Origin: Microvirga sp. VF16
GTDB lineage: Bacteria > Pseudomonadota > Alphaproteobacteria > Rhizobiales > Beijerinckiaceae
Length of the DNA: 64,000 bases
Assembly (NCBI RefSeq): GCF_016864375.1
Contig: NZ_CP069356.1
Location: 248,001 to 312,000 of the forward strand
Direction of reading: 5' to 3'
In this document: one piece after another, positions 34,123 to 42,656 of the stretch
How the letters are laid out: every line of letters begins with the position of its first letter
Position numbering within the stretch: position 1 is the stretch's first letter
The notes under the pieces: generated by a model
Databases searched by the model: none
The model's input: only the letters and a program-made list of their open reading frames with translations
What the model was told of the DNA's origin: nothing
Position numbers and translations under genes: made by a program

Positions 34123-34329
34123 ATGTCAGGCCATGCGATCCACATCAAGGTTGACGGAAGAACCTACTCGGGAACCTACCAGGTGGACCGAAAACTGCTG
34201 ACCGTCACGACAACCTACGGCAGGAAGTCCGCCGAAATTAATCCCCGGGTGGCCCATGAGACCCTTGCCCACCAGCTCCTCCAGGACCTGGTCCAGCAGG
34301 AAAAGTCGCGCAAGGGCTCGACCCTCTGA
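34123..34329 (+). CDS. Small conserved hypothetical protein, 68 aa
   Basis: The ORF has an excellent GAGGAGGT ribosome site. It encodes a compact protein with a predicted beta-hairpin N-half (HIKVDGRTYSGTYQVDRKLLTVTT) and a helical C-half (NPRVAHETLAHQLLQDLVQQ). It has no membrane helix or signal peptide. The pattern of a short beta-rich domain followed by an amphipathic helix recurs in small rhizobial proteins of unknown function. It is 18 bp upstream of the histidine phosphatase gene and probably co-transcribed with it. Confidence 0.7.
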   Translation: MSGHAIHIKVDGRTYSGTYQVDRKLLTVTTTYGRKSAEINPRVAHETLAHQLLQDLVQQEKSRKGSTL

Positions 34330-34347
34330 CAAAAGGGGGACCGTTCG

Positions 34348-34929
34348 ATGCGGACCTTATCCCGATACTCTGCTCTTGGTTTTATCGGATGGGGCGGCAT
34401 GGTTGGGCCTGCGCTCGCAGACGAGACAGCGGCATGGACGGCCTTGCGCCAAGATGGGCACGTGGCCCTCATGCGCCATGCCGAAGCGCCCGGCGGCGCC
34501 GGTGATCCGCCAGGCTTCAGGCTCGACGACTGCTCCACCCAGCGCAACCTGAGCGCCAAGGGGCGCGCGGACGCCCAAGCAATCGGGAAGAAACTGCGGG
34601 CCAAGGGCGTTGCCGTCGCGAGGCTGCTGAGTTCGCCTTGGTGCCGCTGTGTCGACACGGCCCGCTTGATGGATCTGGGCCCTGTCGAAATTGAGCCGAC
34701 GTTCGCCAACGCCTTTGTTCTGGCGGAGCAGCGGACTGCCCTGACGGCTGGGGCCAAGGCCATCGTCACCGGCTGGAAAGGGCCCGAGACTCTTCTTATC
34801 GTGACCCATGGCGCGAACATCCAGGCGCTGACTGGCTCCAATCCAGCCTCGGGGGAGATCGTCGTGGCCGCAGTCGCCCCCGACAGAACTATTCGGGAGA
34901 TCGGGCGCATCCCGGTTCCTCAACCATGA
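34348..34929 (+). CDS. Periplasmic histidine phosphatase-superfamily protein
   Basis: The 193-aa protein has a signal peptide (residues 1-~24) and then the phosphohistidine motif LMRHAEAP (His about residue 44), the second-site arginine in LLSSPWCRCVDTA, and the second catalytic His in IVTHGANI (about residue 153). This is the minimal branch-1 histidine phosphatase layout (SixA/Ais-like length). The substrate is unknown; secreted members act on small phosphate esters or lipid A phosphate. The signal peptide places it in the periplasm. It follows the 68-aa gene by 18 bp. Confidence 0.88.
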   Translation: MRTLSRYSALGFIGWGGMVGPALADETAAWTALRQDGHVALMRHAEAPGGAGDPPGFRLDDCSTQRNLSAKGRADAQAIGKKLRAKGVAVARLLSSPWCRCVDTARLMDLGPVEIEPTFANAFVLAEQRTALTAGAKAIVTGWKGPETLLIVTHGANIQALTGSNPASGEIVVAAVAPDRTIREIGRIPVPQP

Positions 34930-35516
34930 GACAAGCTCCGGCCATGCCATGGGGGCCGGTGGCACTTATGGCGCAGAGCACTTCAGCAACGAGTGTGAAC
35001 TGTGGGATCTGCCTTCAGGCGGACACCATCACCATCGGCCGCTTCGCCGGCGGCAAGCTGAAAGAGGACCGGGTCGAGCTCGACCGGCTCGGCCTCTTCC
35101 CGCAACTCGGATGCCTTCCGACCGGGTCGTAGGGGGCCTGTTGTCAACTCGTGGCGGGTACCGCGCGTTGCGGATGCGGGCCGCATTTGCGCCTCCGAAC
35201 CGGCGGTGGCCGATGAACCTGAACGCTCTTGTCGAGCGGGTGAAGCGCTGATCCAAGGACGACATCAAAGGCGCGACTGCTGAAACCCATTGGATGCACC
35301 CCTCGAGACGGGAATACCCGGCTCCTTGTCAGGGGCATCCGTAGATCTGCAAGCGAACGTCCACACATGGCATGCCTGAGACCTAAGCTCGAAGGCAACA
35401 ATCCTCATGGAACCGGACGTTCCGAAAGCGCAGGGAATCTCGGTTCCTGACCCGGAAGCGACATTCCGCGATGCAGCGTAGACTGGCAATCCGACTGCCG
35501 GCATATCCGCGTCGGT
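34930..35516. other. Gene-free stretch
   Basis: Short ORFs here lack ribosome sites and family features. The region ends at a kdpE-like remnant that points leftward and may include its decayed 3' flank. Confidence 0.4.
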
Positions 35517-35693
35517 CTGGAGCCGATAGCCAACCCCGGTCTCCGTTAGGATGTGCCGAGGCTGGTCGGGCCGCACCTTCAGCTTCTGGCGGAGCTGGCG
35601 CACGTAGATCCGCAAGTACTGCACGTCGACCTTCGGTCCCCAGACCTCCTGCATGATCGTACGGTGGGTCACCACTTGGCCGGCATGGAGCAC
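35517..35693 (-). pseudogene. kdpE: Remnant of a KdpE-type response regulator DNA-binding domain
   Basis: About 59 codons match the last two thirds of an OmpR/PhoB winged helix: HAGQVVTHRTIMQEVWGP, then the recognition-helix part YLRIYVRQLRQKLK and the wing ILTETGVGYRL. The wording is closest to KdpE, the regulator of the potassium-importing Kdp ATPase. The receiver domain and the start of the winged helix are missing, and downstream residues are unrelated. No kdp genes are nearby, so this is a decayed fragment left by rearrangement. Confidence 0.65.
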
Positions 35694-35890
35694 TGTCACC
35701 CTTCGTGCAGATCCATCTTTGAAGGCCTCGATCGAGCCTATGACCGTTGACACCTCGGTCGCTAAGGAAAGGCTCAAGTTCATTGAACTAATGTACGAGT
35801 TGTGGGTCTAATCACAATAGCGAGCTAGTCTGGGCAGTTTTCCCGCCCATCCGTCAACCTGAGCGAAGCGTGTCAGGAGGCATACCTGCA

Positions 35891-36322
35891 ATGGTGACCA
35901 GACGAACTCTCCTCACTGCTGCCCTGACGGCCGGACTTCTTCCAAAAGCGAGTTTAGCCGCGACTAGGATCCGCATGGGCGAACTCTATAATCATGACGG
36001 GTCCTTCTCCCCACGCGCAGATGAGCTGAAGGGTACACGTATCGCCATGCAGGGTTTCATGGCGCCCCATCTAAAGGTCGATTCCGACTTCTTCATCTTG
36101 TCGAACACACCGGTCGAGACCTGCCCCTTCTGTGCATCGGAGGGTGAATGGATCGACTCGATCGTGTTTGTGCGCATGCGCACGAGGCAGGAGATGGCTG
36201 CGCCTGGGACACTCATCCTGGTGCAGGGAACGCTCGAGGTTGGGCCTGCGACTGACCCGACGACTGGCTTCGTCAGTAAGGTCAGGCTGACAGACGCAGT
36301 CTTTCAGAGGGCAGGTGCGTGA
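35891..36322 (+). CDS. Exported DUF3299-like protein (ZrgD-type)
   Basis: The 143-aa protein starts with a twin-arginine-like signal (TRRTLLTAALTAGLLPKASLAA) with cleavage near residue 25. The mature part carries KGTRIAMQGFMAP, DFFILSNTPVETCPFC and a beta-rich end. It resembles the DUF3299 family of small exported proteins whose genes flank zinc-related ABC systems (zrg clusters of Vibrio and Pseudomonas). The CPFC pair could bind metal. AGGAGG lies 10 nt before the ATG; a GTG seven codons earlier is in frame but overlaps that site. Its stop overlaps the start of the ATPase gene by 4 bp (GTGA), so the two are coupled. Confidence 0.7.
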   Translation: MVTRRTLLTAALTAGLLPKASLAATRIRMGELYNHDGSFSPRADELKGTRIAMQGFMAPHLKVDSDFFILSNTPVETCPFCASEGEWIDSIVFVRMRTRQEMAAPGTLILVQGTLEVGPATDPTTGFVSKVRLTDAVFQRAGA

Positions 36323-37053
36323 ACCCGCATGACGCTGAGGTAGGGCTTTCAGTCTTCCAGCTTGGGGTCTCCTTCTGCGACGCGACCGGCGACCGGTTCA
36401 ATGCTCTGTCCGGCATCACGGCGCAGTTCAAACCCGGTCAAATTACCGCCATCGTCGGCCCATCGGGTTCTGGAAAAACGACCCTCCTGCATTGCATCGC
36501 GGGCATTCTCGTTCCGAGTTCAGGCGAGATTCGTCATAGTGGCGTGATCGTCAGCTCCTTAGGGGAGAGCGCTCGTGACGCATGGCGCCGTCACAACTGC
36601 GGAATGGTGTTTCAGGATTTTCGTCTCATCGACGAACTCACCGTGCTTGAGAATGTCACAACGCCGGCGCTGTTCGGTCACTATCGGGTTCCTTCGATCC
36701 TGCGCGAACGGGCCCGCACGCTTATTCGCGATTTTGGATTGCTGGAGCGTTCCGTTCCAACGTCGCGCCTGTCCCGTGGCGAGCGGCAGCGGGTCGCCCT
36801 TGCCCGCGCTCTCCTGATGGACCCTGCGATCATCCTCGCGGACGAACCGACCGCCAGCCTCGATCGCACAAACGCCGCCTCGGTCGCCGGGGCACTTGAG
36901 GGCCTCGCCGGACAGGGGAGGACCGTCGTATGTGTCACTCATGATGACCTGCTCGTTTCACGGGCACATGAGGTGATTTCATTGAAGGCTGGGCGGATTG
37001 GCCCGCCTGCCGTGGATCAGTTCCTTGGGCTCCGAGCGGGAGACCGCGCATGA
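36319..37053 (+). CDS. ABC transporter ATP-binding protein (LolD/MacB-like class)
   Basis: The 244-aa ATPase begins with GTG. Walker A is GPSGSGKTT, the Q-loop MVFQDFRLIDELTV, the signature LSRGERQRVALARAL (a variant of LSGGQ), Walker B IILADEPTASLD, and the switch His is in CVTHDD. The LADEPT form and small size put it in the LolD/FtsE/MacB class that pairs with FtsX/MacB-type permeases and works as a mechanotransmitter, not a classical importer. It overlaps its neighbours on both sides by 4 bp. Its permease gene next door is interrupted, so the complex may be non-functional in this strain. Confidence 0.93.
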   Translation: MNPHDAEVGLSVFQLGVSFCDATGDRFNALSGITAQFKPGQITAIVGPSGSGKTTLLHCIAGILVPSSGEIRHSGVIVSSLGESARDAWRRHNCGMVFQDFRLIDELTVLENVTTPALFGHYRVPSILRERARTLIRDFGLLERSVPTSRLSRGERQRVALARALLMDPAIILADEPTASLDRTNAASVAGALEGLAGQGRTVVCVTHDDLLVSRAHEVISLKAGRIGPPAVDQFLGLRAGDRA

Positions 37054-38286
37054 ATCCCTGGCCCATTGTACGTGCGTTCCTGGTCCGGCATCGCTGGGCC
37101 GCCCTCGCGTTCATCTTCCTAGTTGCAGCAGGTGTCAGCCTTGCGGTCGCGCTCATTTCCCAAGAACGGGCCTTGCGCGCCGGCAGCGCCCGTGCGGCCG
37201 ACCGCTTCGATTTGATCGTGGCAGCCCCCGGGAGCCAAACTGATGTCTTGCTCACCGCTGTGTTTCTGCGTCCTGGAACGACCAAACTGCTCCCGCCAGA
37301 AGTAACGGTGCGACTCTTGAACGACAAACGCGCGGCGTTTGTGGCTCCGATCGGCTTTGGAGACAGCCACCGCGATGCGCCCATTATCGGAACGACGAGC
37401 CAGCTCGTCACTCATTTATCGAACGAATTGCAGGAAGGCCGGGTTTTCGCCCGTCGAGAGGAGGCGGTTGTGGGAGCTGCCTCGCCCATAAACGTTGGGA
37501 AGACGTTCCGACCGACGCACGGCATACCACGGGACAGCAACCCGGAGGAAGACACTGATCCTCACGAGCATGGTTCGATGATCACGGTCGTAGGCCGGAT
37601 GAAGCCGACAGGGTCGCCGTGGGATAGCGCCATCATGATGCCGGTCGAGCTCGTCTGGCAGCTCCATTCACTGCCTGATGGTCATGAGGAGGGCAGCGAA
37701 GCGGTCGGCCCGCCCTTCGATCCAACCCGGACGCCCGGCGTCCCGGCGGCCGTGGTTCGACCTACTACGATCGCCGCCGCGTATCAGCTTCGCAATGCCT
37801 ATACGACCAACGAGTCCATGGCATTCTTTCCCGCCGAAGCGCTGGCCCGTCTTTATGCTGGCCCGTCTTTATTCTGTGATGGGTGACTTGCGCCAGCTCA
37901 TGAGCCTGCTAGCCATCGTCACACAAGCGCTGGTCTTAATGGCCATCGTGATGGGTGTGCTATTGTTGTTTCGGTTTCTCGTGCCACAGCTCATCACCCT
38001 GAGGGCTCTAGGCGCTCCTCGACTCTTCATTGCTGCCATTGCTTGGGGCTTTACCGCCACGTTGGTGCTCGCCGGAGTGCTGCTCGGCCTCGGGGCCGGC
38101 TATGGGCTCTCATACGGAGTAAGCCAGTGGCTTGCCGCTGATACAGGCGTGGAGCTTTCCCCGACACTCGCCTCAAGCGAGTACCTCATCGCAGCCAGCA
38201 TACTAGCCACAGGATGGGTCTTGGCTCTTCTGCCCGCATATGTTGTTCAGCGACGATCGCTCGCGATGTCCCTCGCAGAGAGCTAA
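37050..38286 (+). pseudogene. FtsX/MacB-type ABC permease, broken by a 16-bp tandem duplication
   Basis: The first frame (37050-37886) encodes an N-terminal membrane helix (residues ~14-36) and a large periplasmic domain with DRFDLIVAAPGSQTDVLL, as in the MacB-like family. The frame then stops shortly after 37840. The remaining three-helix FtsX core (QLMSLLAIVTQALVLMAIVM ... LRALGAPRLFIAAIAWG, to 38286) is in another frame. Between the two lies GCTGGCCCGTCTTTAT twice in immediate tandem (37841-37856 and 37857-37872). Removing one copy restores a single ~407-aa permease with the junction ARLYSVMGDLRQ. Slipped-strand duplication is the simplest cause, and precise reversion is possible, so the gene might be phase-variable. 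Confidence 0.85.
37841..37872 (+). repeat. 16-bp perfect tandem duplication causing the frameshift
   Basis: GCTGGCCCGTCTTTAT occurs twice without a gap inside the permease gene. Sixteen is not a multiple of three, so it alone explains the frame change between the two halves of the gene. Confidence 0.93.
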
Positions 38287-38360
38287 ACAAAGCACCCACT
38301 CATTGGCCCTTTTTCCATCAGTACTGATCCCAGCACTGAACAACCAGGAGGAAGTAATCG

Positions 38361-39656
38361 ATGCATTCGACTCTAAGGAAACTGGGACACGCTCTGGTGG
38401 TCGGAACTTTGATTGCGGGCCCGGCCACTGCTCAAGAGGTTGCACCGGCACACATGGAAACCGTGAAGCGCATCGTGGACAGCCCGTCCTTCAAGGCGGC
38501 GGTCGATGCGCTCCAGAATGAGCATGACCGCTGGATCAGCGAAGTCATCAAGCTGACCGAGATTCCCGCTCCGCCGTTCAAGGAGCAGGAGCGGGCCAAG
38601 GCTTACATGGAGATGCTCAAGGCCCATGGCCTGACCGACGTCGAGATCGACAAGGAGGGTAACGCCATGGGCGTGCGCAAAGGCACCGGAGGCGGACCGC
38701 TGGTGGTCGTGTCCGCCCATCTCGACACCGTTTTCCCCGAGGGAACGGACGTCACGGTCAAGCGGGACGGCAGCCGCCTGGCCGCTCCGGGCATCAGCGA
38801 TGACAGCGCCGGTCTTGCCACCCTTCTCGGCATCGTCCGGGCCATGAATGCGGCCGGGATTAAGACGAAGAGCGACATCGTCTTCATGGGCACCGTCGGC
38901 GAGGAGGGCCCGGGGGACCTGCGCGGGGTGCGCTACTTCTTCACGGAGGGCAAGTACAAGGACCAAGCCAAGTACTTCTTCTCGCTCGATGGCGGCGGCA
39001 CGCCCACGATCACGAACTGCGGGGTTGGATCGAAGCGCTACCGGGTGACGTACAAGGGGCCGGGCGGGCACAGCTACCAGGCGTTCGGGCTCGTCAACCC
39101 CATGGCTGCCATGGCCCAGACGGTGGTCGAGTTCTACAAGATCCAGACGCCCACCCAGCCGAAGACCACGTACGCCGCGAGCGTCACGGGCGGCGGAACG
39201 TCCGTCAACTCGATCCCGAACGAGGTCTGGATGGAGTTCGACATGCGCTCCGTGGACGCGAAGGAGCTGGACCGCCTCGAGAAGCGCTTCCTGGCCATCG
39301 TGAATCAGTCCCTGGAGACGGAGAACTTTGCCCGGTCCACCAAGCAAGGATTGGTGTCGGCCGATATCAAGCTCATCGGTGACCGGCCCGCTGGGCGAAC
39401 CGACGAAAAGCAGGACATCGTGCAGATCGCGACGGCCGCCTTCCAGGCGAATGGAGTCCCGCCAGCTTACGAATGCGCCTCGACCGATTCCAACATGCCG
39501 ATGAGCCTCGGCATTCCAGCGCTCACGATCCCGCGCACCGGCAAAGCGGACCGCTTCCACTCGCTTGACGAGTGGATGGATACTGACCCCCAGAGCAATC
39601 TCACGGTGAAGAAGATCGTTCTCACCACCGTGCTCGGCGTTGCCGGCGCCCAGTGA
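38361..39656 (+). CDS. Exported M20-family metallopeptidase
   Basis: The 431-aa protein has a signal peptide (residues 1-~24, ...GPATAQE). Its M20 peptidase motifs are SAHLDTVFPEG (metal His and adjacent catalytic Asp), GISDDSAGL (bridging Asp), GTVGEEGPGDLRG (general base Glu and metal Glu) and LDGGG. The dimerisation (lid) domain follows, with GPGGHSYQAFG, GGTSVNSIPNE and DMRSVDA. CASTDSNMPMSLGIPALTI and FHSLDEWMD near the C-terminus supply the last metal-ligand region. It resembles peptidase T/CPG2-like members that hydrolyse peptides or acyl-amino acids in the periplasm. Its own upstream region (CAGGAGGAAG before the ATG) and a hairpin downstream suggest a monocistronic gene. Confidence 0.92.
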   Translation: MHSTLRKLGHALVVGTLIAGPATAQEVAPAHMETVKRIVDSPSFKAAVDALQNEHDRWISEVIKLTEIPAPPFKEQERAKAYMEMLKAHGLTDVEIDKEGNAMGVRKGTGGGPLVVVSAHLDTVFPEGTDVTVKRDGSRLAAPGISDDSAGLATLLGIVRAMNAAGIKTKSDIVFMGTVGEEGPGDLRGVRYFFTEGKYKDQAKYFFSLDGGGTPTITNCGVGSKRYRVTYKGPGGHSYQAFGLVNPMAAMAQTVVEFYKIQTPTQPKTTYAASVTGGGTSVNSIPNEVWMEFDMRSVDAKELDRLEKRFLAIVNQSLETENFARSTKQGLVSADIKLIGDRPAGRTDEKQDIVQIATAAFQANGVPPAYECASTDSNMPMSLGIPALTIPRTGKADRFHSLDEWMDTDPQSNLTVKKIVLTTVLGVAGAQ

Positions 39657-39664
39657 GGCAGAAC

Positions 39665-39698
39665 GGGTCGGACCTGGCGCAGGTGCCCGGTCCGGCCC
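39665..39698 (+). terminator. Terminator-like hairpin after the M20 peptidase gene
   Basis: GGGTCGGACC and GGTCCGGCCC form a 10-bp stem with one mismatch around a 14-nt GC-rich loop, 9 bp after the stop. No T-run follows, so Rho-independent action is doubtful. Confidence 0.4.
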
Positions 39699-40355
39699 AT
39701 GGCTAGTTGGTCCTCGTTGTCGGATTCTGTTCACCGCGTTGGCGAGCTCGGAGCGGTTTGACATGGCAACAGGCGCGTCCAGGATTCTGGCCAAATCGGC
39801 CATCGGACACTGAGGTTTGATGTAGGTCTGGGAGTTGCCGACCGTGCTGACGGTGTTGAACGCCATTCCGGCCGAATCAGCCACTATCAGCGGCTTGCCG
39901 TTGTCCTCGACGGGAGGAACAGCCTAAACGTGCCTTTGTATGTCCCGGGGTGAACACGAGCGCCACCATCGTAGCGCTGAGGGCGAACTCCTGGCCATCA
40001 CTCTGAATAATGGAAAGGTCATCTGCTTAGATTTTATGAGTTCTCATTAAACCCGAAATGGCACTGGGCTGCTCTTATCCCAAGTTCCGCTGTGGCGTGC
40101 TGAGCGGACCTTCATTTGATCCGCTCTACGTTACACTTTGACGTTAACAGACGTTCGCTGGGGATGTTGCAAGATCTCCAACCCAGAAGCCGATGCCCGT
40201 TCCTGCGCGATAGACAGGCATATCTGCCTCTTCGCGATGGCTGTTCATTCGAGGCGGAAGACGGCGAAGCTTCGCGCCTGCAAACAGGATCAAGCGAACC
40301 ACCAAATCTCGAGGCAAGAACGGGCGAACAGGCAGTTGAACCTTTGGAGGCTGAC
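39699..40355. other. Gene-free stretch with repeat family 1, copy B
   Basis: It includes the dispersed repeat at 40060-40142. On the minus strand a ~60-codon stretch (about 39715-39920) reads as plausible protein (IKPQCPMADLARILDAPVAM and similar) but has no start signal and runs into the peptidase gene. It could be a gene remnant; no family was recognised. Confidence 0.4.
40060..40142 (+). repeat. Dispersed intergenic repeat family 1, copy B
   Basis: GGCACTGGGCTGCTCTTATC, CCAAGTTCCG and the core TGAGCGGACCTTCATTTGAT, then CCGCTCTACGTTACACTTTG. The core forms a perfect hairpin GAGCGGA/TCCGCTC. It is closest to copy C at 42278-42380. Confidence 0.75.
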
Positions 40356-41294
40356 ATGAACGCCACTGTCCTTCCTGCGCGTCTCAAGCATCATGTGAGG
40401 GGGTCCCAGCGCGTGCTTGACACCTATGCCGACCACTCGCCCTTCAGCACGCCCGGGCGCCATGCCGCCCTGTTTGATGCGCTCCCGTCTGATCCGGCTG
40501 GTATCGCCCGCACGGTGCAAGGCTTGTTGATCTATGAACACGTCACGGAACCGTTTTACGGCTATGCGCTGCCCGAGGCACGCCGCGCCGAGAGCCATAT
40601 TCGGCCCATGGAGAAGATCCTCGATGTGTTGCTGGCGCTCGACGACCGCCCGCTCGATGTCAGCCGACCACCCGAAAAGCGCCTCGTCGGCATCTGTCGC
40701 CATTTCATGCTGCTGTCCCTCGCGATCTTTCGCCATCACGGGGTGCCCGCCCGGGGCAGGGGCGGCTTTGGCCCTTACTTCAATCCGGGGAGGTTCGAGG
40801 ATCATTGGGTCTGCGAATACTGGAGGGTGGAGGACGGCCGCTGGGCGCTGCTGGACAGCCAGTTCGATGATGTCTTCGTCCGCAATCTCGCCATCGGCCA
40901 CGATATCTATGACGTGCCGCGAGACCAGTTCCTGACGGCGTCTGACGCCTGGCGCCGATGCCGCAGCGGGGAACTGGATCCAGACCTGTTCGGCATCGAG
41001 TTCTCGCACTTGCGCGGCCTCTGGTTCATTGCCGGCAGCCTGATCCGTGATCTCGCCACCCTCAACGGCTGCGAAACCCTGCCCTGGGATGTGTGGGGCG
41101 CCCAGCCTGCGCCCGAAGCCACCCTGCCGGATGCAGAACTCGAATTCTTCGATGAAATCGCCTTGCTGACGGCCGATCCGGATGCGAATTTCGATGCGGT
41201 GAGGCGGCGCTTTGCGGAGGATGCGCGGCTGCGCGTGCCTGAGACCGTTTTCAACGCATTGCGCCGCCGCGAGGAGAAAGTGTTCGAGGGGTGA
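40356..41294 (+). CDS. Transglutaminase-like domain protein
   Basis: The 312-aa cytosolic protein contains a transglutaminase-like core (papain fold). GICRHFMLLSLAIFRHHGVPAR supplies the candidate nucleophile Cys (about residue 119), DHWVCEYW the His (~152) and WALLDSQFDD the Asp (~168). The ~90-aa leading helical part and ~120-aa trailing part are family-specific. Function is unknown; such proteins may act as peptidases or amidases. GGAGG lies 5 nt before the ATG at 40356; the longer ORF upstream is non-coding and contains a dispersed repeat. The AraC-type gene begins within 15 bp of its stop, so the two form an operon, and the regulator may govern it. Confidence 0.8.
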   Translation: MNATVLPARLKHHVRGSQRVLDTYADHSPFSTPGRHAALFDALPSDPAGIARTVQGLLIYEHVTEPFYGYALPEARRAESHIRPMEKILDVLLALDDRPLDVSRPPEKRLVGICRHFMLLSLAIFRHHGVPARGRGGFGPYFNPGRFEDHWVCEYWRVEDGRWALLDSQFDDVFVRNLAIGHDIYDVPRDQFLTASDAWRRCRSGELDPDLFGIEFSHLRGLWFIAGSLIRDLATLNGCETLPWDVWGAQPAPEATLPDAELEFFDEIALLTADPDANFDAVRRRFAEDARLRVPETVFNALRRREEKVFEG

Positions 41295-41308
41295 GGTGGC
41301 CGCGGCTC

Positions 41309-42153
41309 ATGGTGGGCATGCAAACGCCGGTCGAGAAAGCAATCTGGTTCATCGAGAGCCACTTTTCGCACGCCATTACGCTCGATGATCTGGCGTGGGT
41401 CTGCGGCCTCTCGCGCTTCCAGGTGTCGCGGCTTTTTTCCTGCACCACGGGCACAACGGTGACGGCCTATGTGCGCAGGCGACGCCTGACGGAGGCGGCC
41501 CGCGCCCTGGCCGACGGCGCTCCCGACATCTTGGCCGTCGCGCTCCAGGCCGGCTACGGCTCGCACGAAGCCTTTTCCCGCGCCTTCCGCGACCAGTTCG
41601 GCCTCAGCCCGGCCGAGCTCCGGGCGCGGGGCCATTTGGAGGGCCTTGCGCTGGTGGAGCCGCTGCGGGAGGATCCGGTGGTTCCTGTGCATCTACCACC
41701 GCCGCGTCTTGTCTCGCCGGGACCATTGCTCATTGCCGGCATCGGGCGCCGCTTCGCTGACGACGAGTTTGCCGGCATCCCGGCGCTCTGGCAGGCATTC
41801 CACCCCTATCTTGGCGCAATCCCGGGCCAGAAGAGCGATGCCGCCTTGGTCTGGTCGCCGGTACGGCGGCGGCCAGGGGCACCTATTTCTATCTTGCGGG
41901 CGTCGAGGTCGCGGATCTTGTCGATCTCGACAGCAGCTTCACCGGGATGCGGCTTCCAGCGCAGCGCTGGGCTGTGTTTCCGCACGAGGGTCACATCACC
42001 ATTGCCAGCACGATCCATGCCGTGTTCGCCCAGGCGCTGCCCGCTGCCGGGCTGACGGCCGGAGACATGCCTGACCTGCTCGAAAGGTATGGCGAGCGGT
42101 TCAACCCGCGGACCGGCGCAGGCGGCTTGGAGATATGGGTGCCCGTGAAGTAA
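41309..42153 (+). pseudogene. AraC-family regulator with GyrI-like effector domain, frameshifted
   Basis: The N-terminal ~105 residues form a double helix-turn-helix of the AraC/XylS type (AITLDDLAWVCGLSRFQVSRLF and ILAVALQAGYGSHEAFSRAF). A GyrI-like small-molecule-binding domain begins near residue 130. The frame is lost between about 41845 and 41885 in a G/C-rich run, and the rest of the domain (FYLAGVEVADLVDLDSSF, then PAQRWAVFPHEGHI, ending EIWVPVK) continues in another frame to 42153. A restored protein would be ~280 aa, normal for this fusion. GAGGTGG lies 8 nt before the ATG at 41309; a GTG at 41291 is an alternative. The DNA-binding half alone could still be made. A sequencing error in the GC run is possible. 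Confidence 0.75.
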
Positions 42154-42277
42154 GGCTCATTTGCCCCGCCCGTATGGCAGATCAGGCGAACCACTTCCAA
42201 AGAACGGCGATTTGGGCGTTCGGTTGAGCTGAGTTGGGTTGTTCGGCGCACACGGTCCTAATGACCCCTATTGGCTT

Positions 42278-42380
42278 GGCACTGGGCAGACCTTGTCCCA
42301 AGTTCCGTAATCAAGTACTGAGCGGACCTCCATTTGATCCGCTCTAGGTTACACTTTGACCCTAAGCGGTCCTTTACGGG
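42278..42380 (+). repeat. Dispersed intergenic repeat family 1, copy C
   Basis: It has the same block order as copy B: GGCACTGGGCAGACCTTGTC, CCAAGTTCCG, TGAGCGGACCTCCATTTGAT, CCGCTCTAGGTTACACTTTG, then CCCTAAGCGGTCC. The hairpin arms GAGCGGA/TCCGCTC are intact. Confidence 0.75.
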
Positions 42381-42408
42381 TTTGCTGCTTCAGATCCAGG
42401 GCAGTTCG

Positions 42409-42552
42409 ATGACCTGGAATGGACTTCTTCCTTCGACGCTGGCCGAGCGAATGAAAGTGGCCATGGCACACGATGAGCACATCGGAAAGCCGGTTCATCC
42501 CGAAACGCTGGTCCGCCTCATCCAGACGCTTCTGATTCCGAACGAGCACTGA
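42409..42552 (+). pseudogene. Possible receiver-domain (REC) C-terminal fragment
   Basis: Forty-seven codons include AERMKVAMAHDEHIGKPVHP and a closing amphipathic helix. The K-P pair and helix match the end of a REC domain as found at the tail of hybrid histidine kinases. The phosphoacceptor part is missing. The evidence is one short motif only. Confidence 0.3.
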
Positions 42553-42656
42553 GCAAGCCGTATTGGGAGATCGCGTTGCTGGCTATGGGCCATCAGTGCA
42601 ACGACCGCAGCTCGGAGCCCAAGGTCGCCGTGCACACGTTGCAGAAGCCGCTCAGC

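Larger units (their letters stand above)
42154..42656. other. Gene-free stretch with repeat copy C and a possible receiver-domain remnant
   Basis: It holds the dispersed repeat 42278-42380. A short reading frame at 42409-42552 ends in HIGKPVHPETLVRLIQTLLI, which looks like the last helix of a response-regulator receiver domain (the KP motif). No start or complete domain is present, so it is at most a fragment. Confidence 0.4.

Noticed and set aside
38373..39884. 503-codon minus-strand ORF over the M20 peptidase
   Set aside because: The M20 gene has all metal motifs and a signal peptide. Only the first ~60 codons of the minus frame, beyond the peptidase gene, look protein-like, and these lack a start.
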